Below, in pieces: positions 31,564-40,499 of a stretch of 64,000 nt of DNA. The DNA comes from Caulobacter segnis (GTDB taxonomy: Bacteria > Pseudomonadota > Alphaproteobacteria > Caulobacterales > Caulobacteraceae). Within the stretch, counting starts at the first letter, position 1, and each line of letters starts with the position of its first letter. A program made the position numbers and the translations under genes. The notes beneath the pieces are model-generated. The model saw only the letters and a list, made by a program, of their open reading frames with translations. It had not been told where the DNA came from and searched no databases. The DNA lies in NCBI RefSeq assembly GCF_023935105.1, contig NZ_CP096040.1:4941001-5005000 (forward strand), in the 5' to 3' direction.

Positions 31564-33126
31564 TTAAGAAAGCCCGATGCCTGGCGAAGGCTCGGCAAGG
31601 AGACGGCGGACAGCTTCCGCCAGCTCATTGCTTCGGAACGGCTTGGTCAGTCGGGGTAGGTCCGCCGCGATCCCCTCGGTCTCCGCGTATCCCGAGACGA
31701 TTAGGATTGGCAGGTCAGGGCGGTTTGCGCGGATCTGGGCTCTGAGCTCTACGCCTGTGCATCCTGGCATCAGGTGATCGGTGACGACCAGACGGACATC
31801 GTCAACCAGCTCGAGCGTGCTAAGCGCCTCAGGAGCCGACGCCGCCTCAATGACCTCGAATCCGAGGTCGACCAGCATATCCGCCGTCGTCGTTCGCACG
31901 AGTTCTTCATCATCGACCAACAACACCCGTCCGCGAATAGCTTCCCTGCGAGACTCCGCGTCCCCAGCCTTGCTGACGACAACCGGAGCATCGCTTTTCG
32001 GGAGCCAAAGCTCCACCGTGGTGCCCTGCCCAATCTTGCTTTGAAGTGTGAGGGCGCCGCCGAGCTGTGCGGTCAGGCCATGCACCATCGACAGACCCAG
32101 CCCTGTGCCCCGACCGATGCCCTTGGTGGAGAAGAACGGTTCGACCGCGCGCTGCAGCGTTTCTTCCTCCATCCCGGAGCCGGTGTCGACGACGGCAAGG
32201 TAGAGGTACTCCCCCGACGTAAGACCAGAGCGGTGACCATCTCTCACGCTCTCGCGCCGGGCGATCAGGACCAACGCCCCGCCATTTCCCATGGCGTCCC
32301 GGGCGTTTACCGCGAGGTTCACGACGGCCATTTCGAGTTGGTTGGGATCCCCGATGGCGAGGGGCAGATCAGGCTCGATCTTGGTCTGGATAGCAATGGT
32401 CGGGCCGACCGTGGTCTCGAGCAAGCCAGTGAGTCCCTGGACGAGGGTGGCGAGGTTCACCGCCACACGCTGAAGGGGCTGACGGCGTGCGAAGGCAAGC
32501 AGACGCTGCACGAGAACTCTGGCGCGCTCGGCGGACTGGAGGGCGCCATCGATCAGACGCCTATCGCGCTCATCACCCAGGCCGCGTCGCTGTAGCATGT
32601 CCAGAGACCCGAGGATGGGCATCAGCAGATTGTTGAAATCGTGAGCCACGCCGCCCGTCAGCTGGCCCATCGCCTCCATCTTCTGGCTTTGCCGCAGCTG
32701 GTCTTGGGCTGTGACGAGCTCGCCACGCATCTTCTCAGTCTCGGTCACCTCTTCGACTTGGTGGATGATAAAGGCCACCTCACCTTTTTCGTTGAGGACG
32801 GGGATGTTGATGGGGCTCCACCAGCGTTCGACGAAGGCGCCGTGGACATCGCGCACCGCGTAGCGTTGCGTGGGCATGGTGTCGGCTCGCCGGGTTGTCA
32901 TGACCCGGTTCAGTGAGGCGGTGAGATTCTCCACACCATCGGCCGTCGGATCGGCGGGATCATCCGGGAAGACGTCAAACAGTGGCCGTCCGAGCTGCTG
33001 GTCGAGTGTCGTGTCCGTGATTTCCAGGCGCGCGCGGTTGGCGGCGACGATGGACCAGTTGGGCGGCTCGACGACGATGATCGGCGCCGGTGAAGCGTCG
33101 AAGAAAGCCTTGAAGTCAGGGGCCAT
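31564..33126 (-). CDS. PAS-containing hybrid sensor histidine kinase
   Basis: A 520-residue cytoplasmic protein from ATG 33126 (weak ribosome binding site; GTG starts just upstream are possible). Residues about 5-130 form a PAS domain (FKAFFDASPAPIIVVEPPNW). The kinase core follows, with the acceptor His in QLTGGVAHDFNNLLMPILGS, the N box VNLAVNARDAM, and G boxes DTGSGME and GTGLGLSMV. A C-terminal receiver carries its Asp in VVTDHLMPG. It resembles the kinase core of the triple-PAS protein at 15697, so both belong to one lineage. The signal and output are unknown; it is not adjacent to a response-regulator gene. Confidence 0.9.
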   Translation of the reverse strand: MAPDFKAFFDASPAPIIVVEPPNWSIVAANRARLEITDTTLDQQLGRPLFDVFPDDPADPTADGVENLTASLNRVMTTRRADTMPTQRYAVRDVHGAFVERWWSPINIPVLNEKGEVAFIIHQVEEVTETEKMRGELVTAQDQLRQSQKMEAMGQLTGGVAHDFNNLLMPILGSLDMLQRRGLGDERDRRLIDGALQSAERARVLVQRLLAFARRQPLQRVAVNLATLVQGLTGLLETTVGPTIAIQTKIEPDLPLAIGDPNQLEMAVVNLAVNARDAMGNGGALVLIARRESVRDGHRSGLTSGEYLYLAVVDTGSGMEEETLQRAVEPFFSTKGIGRGTGLGLSMVHGLTAQLGGALTLQSKIGQGTTVELWLPKSDAPVVVSKAGDAESRREAIRGRVLLVDDEELVRTTTADMLVDLGFEVIEAASAPEALSTLELVDDVRLVVTDHLMPGCTGVELRAQIRANRPDLPILIVSGYAETEGIAADLPRLTKPFRSNELAEAVRRLLAEPSPGIGLS

Positions 33127-33582
33127 CGCCACGGTCACCAACCTTGTAAGTGTTACTAGCAGATGACCTCGGAAACGAGCTGGTCGGCTGGCGCAGGACA
33201 TGGCCGTGAGCCGACAAGCCGGAACCTGGCGACATTATTTCTTGGGCCAGTGGCGTCAACGCCCAGGATGGTCGTTGCAATCCAATACAGGCGGCCAAGC
33301 TTCACCTTGACGAATTGTTGTGGTCATCTGCTTGGCGTCTTTGTCTGAGGCCCCGGTCTGCTACTGGACATACGCGGGGGCGCGGCGCCCCGACGATCTG
33401 CGAGCAAATCGAACACGTCGCTGAAGCTGGCTGAAGGTGCGCCTTCCGGCGCAGAGCCCGTGTCCACTCCCCTCCTCGATCGATCCGAGTCTGTGTCCCG
33501 CTATGAGCGGTCTTTGGTCTGCCTCCAGAAAGCGGACATTCAACCGTTGCAAGGATCTTTGACAGCTTGCTCCCGGATTGAA
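33127..33582. other. gene-free interval
   Basis: No supportable gene on either strand. It contains dispersed repeat copy 7 and an inverted repeat GGGGCGC/GCGCCCC (33377-33391) without a T-run. Confidence 0.5.
33493..33544 (-). repeat. dispersed intergenic repeat, copy 7
   Basis: The block GCCTCCAGAAAGCGGACATT is conserved on the plus strand; the left half differs but can still pair (CCGCT with AGCGG). It lies 39 bases past the stop of the leftward exported GST gene. Confidence 0.6.
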
Positions 33583-34374
33583 CTATGCTGGCGGTTTCGG
33601 CGGCTCGCGAGGACCTGCCGGCGCATGTTGTGGCAAGCGTGGCAGACCGCCGATCATGCCGTCCGGACGCGCTTTGGCCAGCATGCGCTGGTAGGCGGGG
33701 CGCGCCTCGATCCTGGCCTTCCATGCCGCCACGTTCGGAAATTGCGACTCCTCGACCAAGTTCAAGCCGGTCGCGGCGTTCAGCGGGAACATCATCATGA
33801 TGTCGGCCCCGGAAAAGGCCGCGCCGCCAAACCAGGCGTGCTGGCCTAGAAAATTTTCAGCGAACTGCACCACGGCCTCGGAATCGACCAGGCGCGAGCG
33901 CTGCTTGGGCGGCTGGGCGGTCCAGGCGCGGTAGTCGGAGAACAGACGCGCCGCCAGGCTGCCTTCCGCGTAGTGCATCCACATCAGGTGGTCAGGATAG
34001 TCGCGGCTGTCCAGCGCCGGTTGCAGGCGCCCCGGAGCGTGGCGGCTGAGGATCAGCTCGATGATCGCGCCGGACTCGACCAAGACCTGATCGCCGTACT
34101 TCACGGTCGGCGCCATTGGTACGACCGGACTGAATTGCCGGATCAGAGCCATCGAGCCGGCCAGATCGCCCCGCTTGAACTTTAGATCGTAGGGGAAGCC
34201 CAGCTCTTCCATCAGCCAGACGATCCGCTCTGAACGGCGGCCTTCCAGATGGTAGATGGTGATCGGCGGCAGAGGCGAGGCGGGCTTGGCGCTGGCTTTG
34301 GAGGCGATCAGCGGCGCGGCCGCCAGGCCGACCAGAGCGCCCAGCGACGCGCGGCGTCCCATGGACTGTTTCAT
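33583..34374 (-). CDS. glutathione S-transferase-like protein with an export signal
   Basis: A 263-residue protein. After GGGAG and ATG 34374 it begins MKQSMGRRASLGALVGLAAA with an Ala-rich cleavage region (KASAKPA). The twin arginine and following hydrophobic stretch suggest Tat export of a folded protein. From residue ~37 it is a full GST: thioredoxin-like N-domain (ITIYHLEGRRSERIVWLMEE), the SNAIL/ESGAIIELIL-like glutathione-site loop, and the all-helical C-domain. A GST outside the cytoplasm is unusual. It follows the TonB-dependent receptor by 71 bases, so it may act on the imported substrate in the periplasm. The C-terminus is Pro-rich. Confidence 0.85.
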   Translation of the reverse strand: MKQSMGRRASLGALVGLAAAPLIASKASAKPASPLPPITIYHLEGRRSERIVWLMEELGFPYDLKFKRGDLAGSMALIRQFSPVVPMAPTVKYGDQVLVESGAIIELILSRHAPGRLQPALDSRDYPDHLMWMHYAEGSLAARLFSDYRAWTAQPPKQRSRLVDSEAVVQFAENFLGQHAWFGGAAFSGADIMMMFPLNAATGLNLVEESQFPNVAAWKARIEARPAYQRMLAKARPDGMIGGLPRLPQHAPAGPREPPKPPA

Positions 34375-34445
34375 AGGGCTCTCCCAGAGAGATGACGTGG
34401 TTGAGGAAGGCGGGGCGCCGGCGAGAGCGCCGCGCAAACGGGTCT

Positions 34446-36830
34446 CTAAAAGGCGACATCCAGGCTGATCCCGACCCGGCGCACGGAATCGGGGCTGAAG
34501 TACTGGACGTAACCACCGGGATTTAGGGCGGTCACTGGCGACGGCGTGATCTGGGCGGCGTAGCGTTTGTCCAGCAGGTTGCTGGCGTAGAGCGCCACGC
34601 TCCAGGCCTTGTCGGGCGCCGAGACGCCGATACGGCCGCCGAGCAGGCCATAGGCCTTCTGGATCGTGCCGGGATCGCCGCTGATCGAGTAGTTGATGTC
34701 GCTCTGCCAGTTCCAGTTGGCCTGGAAGAAGCCGCGCAGGCCGGGGCTCAGGGACCGCTCATAGACCGCGCTGACGCCATAGACCCAGTCGGGCACGCCC
34801 GCCAGGCTGAGGCCCTTGGCGTTGAAGAAGCCGTCCAGTGAGGTAGGCGTGGCCGGCGGCGCGCTGCACGGCCCGCCCTGGGCGATCTTGGGCTGGCCGA
34901 AATAGCACTGCACGCCGTTGAAGTCGGCGTAGCGGGCGTGGGTGTAGGCCAGACCCGCCGTGATGCTGAGGCCGGTCGCCGGCCGCGCCATCAGATTGGC
35001 CTCGAAGCCGCGGGTCTTGATCTCGCCGGCATTGGTGATCCGCGAGGAATAGGTCGCGCTGGTCAGGTCCGAGACCTGGGCCTGGAAGTTCTTGACCGTG
35101 GTGCTGTAGACGTTGGCGTTGACGATCAGGCGGCGGTCCAGGAACGCGGCCTTCATGCCGGCCTCGTAGCTGGTCGGAATTTCGGGCTGCACGCGCTGGT
35201 CGGCCAGGCTGTTGGCGGCGCTGAGACCGCTGAAGCCGGGTCCCTTGTAGCCCCGCGACACCGTCGCATAGGCCATGATGTCGTCGCTGAAGTTATAGCG
35301 CGGTCCGATCCGCCACGAGGTGTTGGTGTTGTCGACCTCCTGATGCAGGTCAAGCGTGACTGAACCAGGGATGTAGACCGCGCCCGGCGTCGGAGCGCGG
35401 TGATAGTCCAGGGTGATCTCGTCGCGGGTGACGCGGGCGCCGGCGATCAAGTCAAGCTTAGGCGTGATGTGCAGCCCGACCTGACCGAAGCCCGCGAAGC
35501 TGGTCGAGTTGATGTCGTTATAGGTCGAAGTCTCGAAGATCGCGCCCAGCGGCGCGCCGGGGATGACCGGGACCACCACGCCGTTGGTCGCCGGCGTGAT
35601 CCAGCTGAGTTGGCCCCGCTGGCGGATCAGCGACGAGGCCTTGGAGTGGAAGAGATAAAGGCCGGCGACATAGTCGAAGTGCTCGCCGATCGGCGAGGTC
35701 AGGCGCAGTTCCTGGCTGAGCCAGTCGGTCTTGCCTGCCCCGCCGTTGGTGTCGACATAGCTGACCGTCGTCAGGTCCCCATCATAGAACGCCTCGCGCT
35801 TGACCGAGCGATAAGCGCTGATCGAGGTCAGGGTGTGTTCGCCCAGCCCGTAGTCGATCTGCAAGGTCCCGCCTTGGGCGGTCGACTTGCCTTGCGACGG
35901 GCCGTTGGCGGCGACTTGGAAGTTCTTGGGACCCGCGACGACGCCGTAGCGGGCGTTGGTCACCGCAGGCGCGTAGCCCGGCGTGACCTTGCGCCAGGTC
36001 GATGAGCAGCAGAAGGCGTCGTTGTCGGTGCGGTCCGCCGAGAAATAGACCGTCAGGTCGTCGCTCGGCCTCCACAGCGCCTTCAGGGTCAGGGTGCTGA
36101 CGTCCTGGGGATCGGTGAAGGCATTGTCCTTGGCGACGTTGCGGATCAGGCCGTCGCGCTGGTTGTGCGTGGCCACCAGACGCAGGGCCAGCGTATCGCT
36201 GACCGCCAAATTGCCGATCGCCTGCAGGACCTCTTCGCCCCGCTCGCCATACTGCAGATGCAGCTGGCCGCTGTTCTCGTTCAGCTTGGGACGGTTGGTG
36301 ATGAAGTGGACAAGGCCCGCCGAGGCATTCTTGCCAAACAGCATGCCCTGCGGCCCGCGCAGGATCTCGACCCGCTCGACATCGGCCAGGGTGGCCAGGC
36401 TGGCGGGGTCGGCCAGCACCACGCCGTCGACGACGGTGGAGATGCTCTGTTCGATCCCCGCCGAGAAGCTACTCGTGCCGACCCCGCGGATCGTCAGGCC
36501 CGAGGCGCTGCTGCTGAGGCTCTGCTTGAAGCGGACGCTGGGGTCGATCAGCGACAGCTGCTGGGGCTGGGTGATGTTCATGGAGGCCAGCGCCTCGCCC
36601 CGCACCGCGGTGATGGCCAGAGGCACGTCCTGCACGTTCTCGGCCCGCTTCTGGGCGGTGACCATGATCTCGTCGACAATGATGACGGGGTTGGTGGGGC
36701 GCGACGTCTCGTCTTCGGCCAGGGCCCCGCCGGCGGCGAGCATCGTGGTGACGCCGACCGAGGCCCCCATGAGCAGATGGGTTCTCAGAATTCGCGACGG
36801 GGTTTTCGTCGTACGGGATTGGACGGGCAC
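34446..36830 (-). CDS. TonB-dependent receptor
   Basis: A 794-residue outer-membrane receptor from GTG 36830 (GGAGG nine bases upstream). The signal peptide ends near residue 38 (AAGGALAEDE). A TonB box is likely in EIMVTAQKR. The plug has DVPLAITAV, LTIRGVGT, RVEILRGPQGMLFGKNASAG, and the barrel ends SLDVAF. It is of the Caulobacter-type group (iron-complex-like in databases, but many import plant-derived organics). A TetR-type operator lies about 150 bases upstream, identical in form to the one before the GST gene. The substrate is likely an aromatic or other electrophile handled by the flanking GSTs; this is inference. Confidence 0.9.
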   Translation of the reverse strand: MPVQSRTTKTPSRILRTHLLMGASVGVTTMLAAGGALAEDETSRPTNPVIIVDEIMVTAQKRAENVQDVPLAITAVRGEALASMNITQPQQLSLIDPSVRFKQSLSSSASGLTIRGVGTSSFSAGIEQSISTVVDGVVLADPASLATLADVERVEILRGPQGMLFGKNASAGLVHFITNRPKLNENSGQLHLQYGERGEEVLQAIGNLAVSDTLALRLVATHNQRDGLIRNVAKDNAFTDPQDVSTLTLKALWRPSDDLTVYFSADRTDNDAFCCSSTWRKVTPGYAPAVTNARYGVVAGPKNFQVAANGPSQGKSTAQGGTLQIDYGLGEHTLTSISAYRSVKREAFYDGDLTTVSYVDTNGGAGKTDWLSQELRLTSPIGEHFDYVAGLYLFHSKASSLIRQRGQLSWITPATNGVVVPVIPGAPLGAIFETSTYNDINSTSFAGFGQVGLHITPKLDLIAGARVTRDEITLDYHRAPTPGAVYIPGSVTLDLHQEVDNTNTSWRIGPRYNFSDDIMAYATVSRGYKGPGFSGLSAANSLADQRVQPEIPTSYEAGMKAAFLDRRLIVNANVYSTTVKNFQAQVSDLTSATYSSRITNAGEIKTRGFEANLMARPATGLSITAGLAYTHARYADFNGVQCYFGQPKIAQGGPCSAPPATPTSLDGFFNAKGLSLAGVPDWVYGVSAVYERSLSPGLRGFFQANWNWQSDINYSISGDPGTIQKAYGLLGGRIGVSAPDKAWSVALYASNLLDKRYAAQITPSPVTALNPGGYVQYFSPDSVRRVGISLDVAF

Positions 36831-36975
36831 GGCGCATTCCTCCTCGAGCCGCTGCGCGGCTTCTTTTGTGATCAGTCGGGCGCACGCCTTCGCCGCCCGC
36901 CTGACGGCGGTCGTGGAAGGCGGGGCAAGCCGTCCGGCTCGCCGAGATGTGGACAGCGTCCAGGCTTGGGACGTT

Positions 36976-36997
36976 TAAGTAACGCTATCGTCACTTA
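36976..36997. promoter_or_regulatory. TetR-type operator 1 (before the TonB-dependent receptor)
   Basis: A 22-bp imperfect palindrome with half-sites TAAGTAACGCT and ATCGTCACTTA; nine of eleven positions pair. It differs from the second operator (37701-37722) at a single central base. Confidence 0.75.
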
Positions 36998-37031
36998 ATG
37001 GACGTGACAACCGCTTTCGAACGATTGTTCG

Positions 37032-37643
37032 TCAAGCGGCCGCGCTGGGCCGCGCGGTGACGCGGCCGAGCCACGCATGGACTTGGCCGTAGTCCTCGGG
37101 GACCGCGACACCGATCATCCGCCCGAAATCCACTGTGGTCAGCGCAACGATGTCGGCCATGCTGTAAGCCGAACCGGCGATGAAGGCCTTGCCGGCCAGC
37201 TCCCCATCCAGCCAGCGATAGCTTCGGTCTGCGTGGGCGCGGTTGGACTCGCCGAAGTCCTTGTATTGGGTCAGCAGGCCCGCCGTCAGCGGATGAGTGT
37301 GGCGCCAGATATGGGCGATCGGCGCCATGAGCTGGAATTCGATCCGCCGGATCCACATGTCGATGGTCGCCTGCTCCAGAGCAGTTTCGCCAAACAGCGG
37401 CGATCGCGGGTGCAGGCCCTCGAGATAGCGGCAGATGCTGACGCTCTCGCTCAGGAACGTGCCGTCGTCGAGCTCCAGGACAGGCACCTGCCCCAGCGAG
37501 TTCTTCTCCAGGAAGGCCTCAGCCTTGTGGGCGCGCGCGCTCAGCGGCACGCGCTCCTGCTCCAGGGTTAGGCCCTTCTCGGCCAGAAAAATGCGGACCC
37601 GGCGCGGATTGGGCGCGGGATTGTCTTCGCCATAGAGCTTCAT
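37032..37643 (-). CDS. glutathione S-transferase
   Basis: A 203-residue cytosolic GST. The thioredoxin-like domain (MKLYGEDNPAPNPRRVRIFL) has the NPRR segment where the catalytic Ser/Asn usually stands, the cis-Pro motif QVPVLELDDG, and SESVSICRYLE in the glutathione site. The helical domain follows to the C-terminus. It conjugates glutathione to, or removes it from, electrophilic substrates. GGGGAGG precedes ATG 37643. A TetR-type operator lies 58 bases upstream. It is between the TetR gene and the receptor and is very probably co-regulated with both. Confidence 0.9.
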   Translation of the reverse strand: MKLYGEDNPAPNPRRVRIFLAEKGLTLEQERVPLSARAHKAEAFLEKNSLGQVPVLELDDGTFLSESVSICRYLEGLHPRSPLFGETALEQATIDMWIRRIEFQLMAPIAHIWRHTHPLTAGLLTQYKDFGESNRAHADRSYRWLDGELAGKAFIAGSAYSMADIVALTTVDFGRMIGVAVPEDYGQVHAWLGRVTARPSAAA

Positions 37644-37700
37644 GCGTGGTCGCCTCCCCTGCGGCTTCGCGCTGTATGCAGGGTCTCGACGCCCCGCCGC

Positions 37701-37722
37701 TAAGTAACGGTATCGTCACTTA
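37701..37722. promoter_or_regulatory. TetR-type operator 2 (before the GST gene)
   Basis: Half-sites TAAGTAACGGT and ATCGTCACTTA, 21 of 22 bases identical to operator 1. It lies between the tetR stop (37762) and the GST start (37643). Confidence 0.78.
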
Positions 37723-37761
37723 CTTGCGGGGGCAACCGTCGTCCTCGCCAGAGGGCGGTCT

Positions 37762-38358
37762 TCAGGCGGTCTTGGCCGGGCGAGGCTCGCCGTACTTCTT
37801 GGCTAGGGCCTTGGCGCCGGCGACCACCGCCAGGGTGATCGCTTCGATCATGGCCTCGTCATCGCCGTCGCGAGCGTCCAGCGCCCCCGCCGTGCCGGCG
37901 ACCATGAACCAGGCATATTGCCTGGCCTGCCGCGCGGGCAGGCCGAAGGCCTTCTGCAGCCCTAGCGCCCAAGCGTCGGCGTCAGCCTTGCGGTTGGCGC
38001 GCGCGCGCTCCGCCAAAGGGCCACAGTCGCGGACGAGACGAACGAACAGCTCGCCCCGTTCGTCGGCGCGCCGACACCAATATTTCAGGGCCCCGCGGAC
38101 CCACTCCTCGAAGGTCGACGCAGGCCCTACCTCGCTGGCCAGGCGCTCGACATAGATTTGGGTCTCGCGGTCGAACAGCGCGGTCAGCAGGTCGTCGCGA
38201 TCGCTGAAATAGCGATAGCCCAACGCCTTGGTGACGCCCGTGAGCGCGGCCACGCCATCCATGGTGACCGCGGCGACGCCCTGCTCGATGACGATCTGGG
38301 CGGCCGCATCGAGAAAGCGCTCGCGTCGCTCGGCGCCTTTCAAACGTGTCTGGGTCAT
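37762..38358 (-). CDS. TetR-family repressor, probable regulator of the GST-receptor cluster
   Basis: A 198-residue TetR protein from ATG 38358. The helix-turn-helix is in QGVAAVTMDGVAALTGVTKA and LGYRYFSDRDDLLTALF (residues about 22-60). The C-terminal ligand domain contains an Arg/Trp-rich helix (RARANRKADADAW). It is the only regulator beside two almost identical 22-bp palindromes that front the GST gene and the receptor gene, all on one strand, so it is the natural candidate to bind them. A longer in-frame start upstream has no ribosome binding site. Confidence 0.88.
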   Translation of the reverse strand: MTQTRLKGAERRERFLDAAAQIVIEQGVAAVTMDGVAALTGVTKALGYRYFSDRDDLLTALFDRETQIYVERLASEVGPASTFEEWVRGALKYWCRRADERGELFVRLVRDCGPLAERARANRKADADAWALGLQKAFGLPARQARQYAWFMVAGTAGALDARDGDDEAMIEAITLAVVAGAKALAKKYGEPRPAKTA

Positions 38359-38476
38359 GCCCGCATCGAAACTCCGACCATCTCCCTTTTTGGCGCGATG
38401 GCGCGAGAAGTAGCAAGGGCGGGTTCGCCACCTCACGACTTCCAGCGCATACGCTTACGGCCGCGCTGCGCCGCGG

Positions 38477-38839
38477 TCACGAGGACGGGCGTCGCCATTT
38501 AGCGTGAGGTCCAAAGCTAGGGGCCGCGCGGAGGGCCAACGGGGCCACGCCGTTCGTGTTTCTAGGGTTCAGGACCAGGTGCTGGCGGCACGCCGTGAGC
38601 GCCCGCGCCCTGACGTCGTCGGCGGCATGGGCCTCGCCCAGGCCGTCGAAGGCGTTCCGGCTGTCGGGATGGAGGTCGACCGCCAGTTTCAGGACGCCGG
38701 ACGATCTGGCGGTAGTGCTTGAACGCCCGGCTGTGTGGCAGGGCTGTGTGGCAGGGCCGTTGGTGCGGGTGGCGAGGGCGGCGGCGGCGAGCGTCCCGGC
38801 CCTCAGGACGGAACGCCGGTTGCGGTGGAGCAAGACGTA
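38477..38839 (-). pseudogene. remnant of an exported serine hydrolase-type gene with an internal deletion
   Basis: The leftward frame combines two ends of a protein. The first part (HRNRRSVLRAGTLAAAALA) looks like a twin-arginine or Sec signal. The second part (LKLAVDLHPDSRNAFDGLGE, AHAADD, then LVLNPRNTNGVAPL) looks like the tetratricopeptide tail often found at the end of beta-lactamase-like serine hydrolases. The ~300-residue catalytic middle is missing. The frame has no separate start of its own and overlaps the stop region of the acyl-CoA ligase gene. I regard it as decayed. Confidence 0.5.
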
Positions 38840-38843
38840 AGGT

Positions 38844-40496
38844 TCATGAGGCGCCGCGGCCGCTGTCGAGGACATCGTCTCCGAGCCGGAGGCGAAGCTG
38901 CTTCTTGTCGATCTTGCCGACGCTGGTGCGCGGAAGCGCGTCGATCAGGATCAACCGGTCGGGCGCAGCCCAGCGGCTGAGATGTCCAGCGGCCACGAGG
39001 GGTGACATTCGGTCCTTCAAGGTCTGCAAGCGTGGCGTGCGACCGGGGCGCGGCACAGCGAACAGCACAGGCCGTTCGCCCCAACGCGGATCGGGCGCGC
39101 CGACAACGGCGGCCTCGGCGATGTCCGGATCCTGCAGGGCCAAGTCCTCGATCTCCGCAGAGGACACCCATTCGCCACCTGTCTTGATGACGTCCTTCAG
39201 CCGGTCGCGGATGACGATGTCGCCATGCGTCTCGCGGCTAGCGACGTCCTGGGTATGGAGCCATCCTCCTGCCCAGAGCGCGGCGCTGGCCGCGGCGCTG
39301 TTTGGATAGGCCTGGGTCAACCACGGCGCGCGGACAACGATCTCCCCCTGTTCGTTTGCTGCGCCGGAGACGTCCTCGCCGTTGTCGTCGTGGAGCCGGA
39401 TCTGGACCAGGGGAATGGGCCTGCCGGCCCATCGGCGGACGGTCTCTCCTGGCCGGCTGTCGTCGTTTTCATGGCGCGACAACGTTAGGACCGGTCCGGT
39501 TTCGGACATGCCATAACCAGCCACGGCGATGATGCCCCGGGCGGCGGCGGCGCGCAGCAGGGTCGCCGGGAGGGCCGATCCGCCGATGATTATGGTCCAG
39601 GGACCGAGCCAGGCGTCCGGACCGGCTTCGTCCAGCAACATCTGAAGGATGGTCGGCACACAGTGCGAATAGGTGACGCCCTCCTCCCGCTGCAACGCCA
39701 GGAGGCGGGCGGGAACGTAGCGTCCTGGATAGACCTGCTTCAGTCCCAGCAATGTCGCCAGATACGGCAGACCCCAGGCGTGGACATGGAACATGGGGGT
39801 GATCGGCATATAGACCGACTCGCGTCCCAGGCCTTGGTTGTCGGGCTGCTGCCCCATGGCGAAACCCACGGCCAGGGTGTGGAGGACGAGTTGCCGATGG
39901 CTGAAGGTCACCGCCTTTGGCATGCCGGTCGTGCCGGTCGTGTGGAAGGTCGTGGCGAGGGCGTTCTCGTCGAAATCGACGAAGGCGAAGGTTTCGGCTC
40001 CAGCCGAGAGAAGCTGTTCATAGTCCCCGACGGCGTCATCGAGCGAAGCGGGCTGTCCATCATGGCAGGTGATGATCACGCAGTCCGGTTCGATGGCAGG
40101 GCGCAGCGCCTGAAGGTCTTCAACGAAGTCCGCGTGCACGATCATTGCGCGCGGCTGGGTGTCCTTCAGGGTGTAGGCGATCTGGTCCCGCGAAAGCCGG
40201 ACATTCACCGTCTGCAGCATGGCCCCCATCATCGGGACAGCGAAATACGCCTCCAGATAGCGATGGCTATCCCAGTCCATGACCGCGACGACGTCGCCCT
40301 GGTCAACGCCGTGGGCGGCGAGCACGGCGGCTAGGCGTCCCACGCGATGCGCCAGCGCCTCATAGCCGTGACGCCGACCGTCTGATCCGACAATCTCGCG
40401 ACCGCTGCGGGCGTCCAGCGCACTCTGCAGCAGTTGCCGGATCAGCAGGGGATAGCCGTAGGCGTTGGGTGCGGGATCTGCGAAGCGAAGAGCCAT
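38844..40496 (-). CDS. acyl-CoA ligase / AMP-dependent synthetase
   Basis: A 550-residue ANL-superfamily enzyme. P-loop TTGTTGMPKAVTFSH (about residue 190), then the A5 motif YGMSETGP, the A7 motif GWLHTQDVA, the A8 hinge DRLKDVIKTGGEWVSS and the C-terminal catalytic Lys in PRTSVGKIDKK. It forms an acyl-adenylate and then an acyl-CoA, most similar in style to medium- or long-chain fatty-acid ligases, but aryl acids are also possible. It is the last gene of the FecI-headed operon (three bases after the hydrolase gene), so it probably activates the acid released by the upstream esterases. Confidence 0.9.
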   Translation of the reverse strand: MALRFADPAPNAYGYPLLIRQLLQSALDARSGREIVGSDGRRHGYEALAHRVGRLAAVLAAHGVDQGDVVAVMDWDSHRYLEAYFAVPMMGAMLQTVNVRLSRDQIAYTLKDTQPRAMIVHADFVEDLQALRPAIEPDCVIITCHDGQPASLDDAVGDYEQLLSAGAETFAFVDFDENALATTFHTTGTTGMPKAVTFSHRQLVLHTLAVGFAMGQQPDNQGLGRESVYMPITPMFHVHAWGLPYLATLLGLKQVYPGRYVPARLLALQREEGVTYSHCVPTILQMLLDEAGPDAWLGPWTIIIGGSALPATLLRAAAARGIIAVAGYGMSETGPVLTLSRHENDDSRPGETVRRWAGRPIPLVQIRLHDDNGEDVSGAANEQGEIVVRAPWLTQAYPNSAAASAALWAGGWLHTQDVASRETHGDIVIRDRLKDVIKTGGEWVSSAEIEDLALQDPDIAEAAVVGAPDPRWGERPVLFAVPRPGRTPRLQTLKDRMSPLVAAGHLSRWAAPDRLILIDALPRTSVGKIDKKQLRLRLGDDVLDSGRGAS

Positions 40497-40499
40497 CGA

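Noticed and set aside
33377..33391. Inverted repeat GGGGCGC/GCGCCCC as a terminator
   Set aside because: The spacer is one base, there is no T-run and no gene ends close to it.
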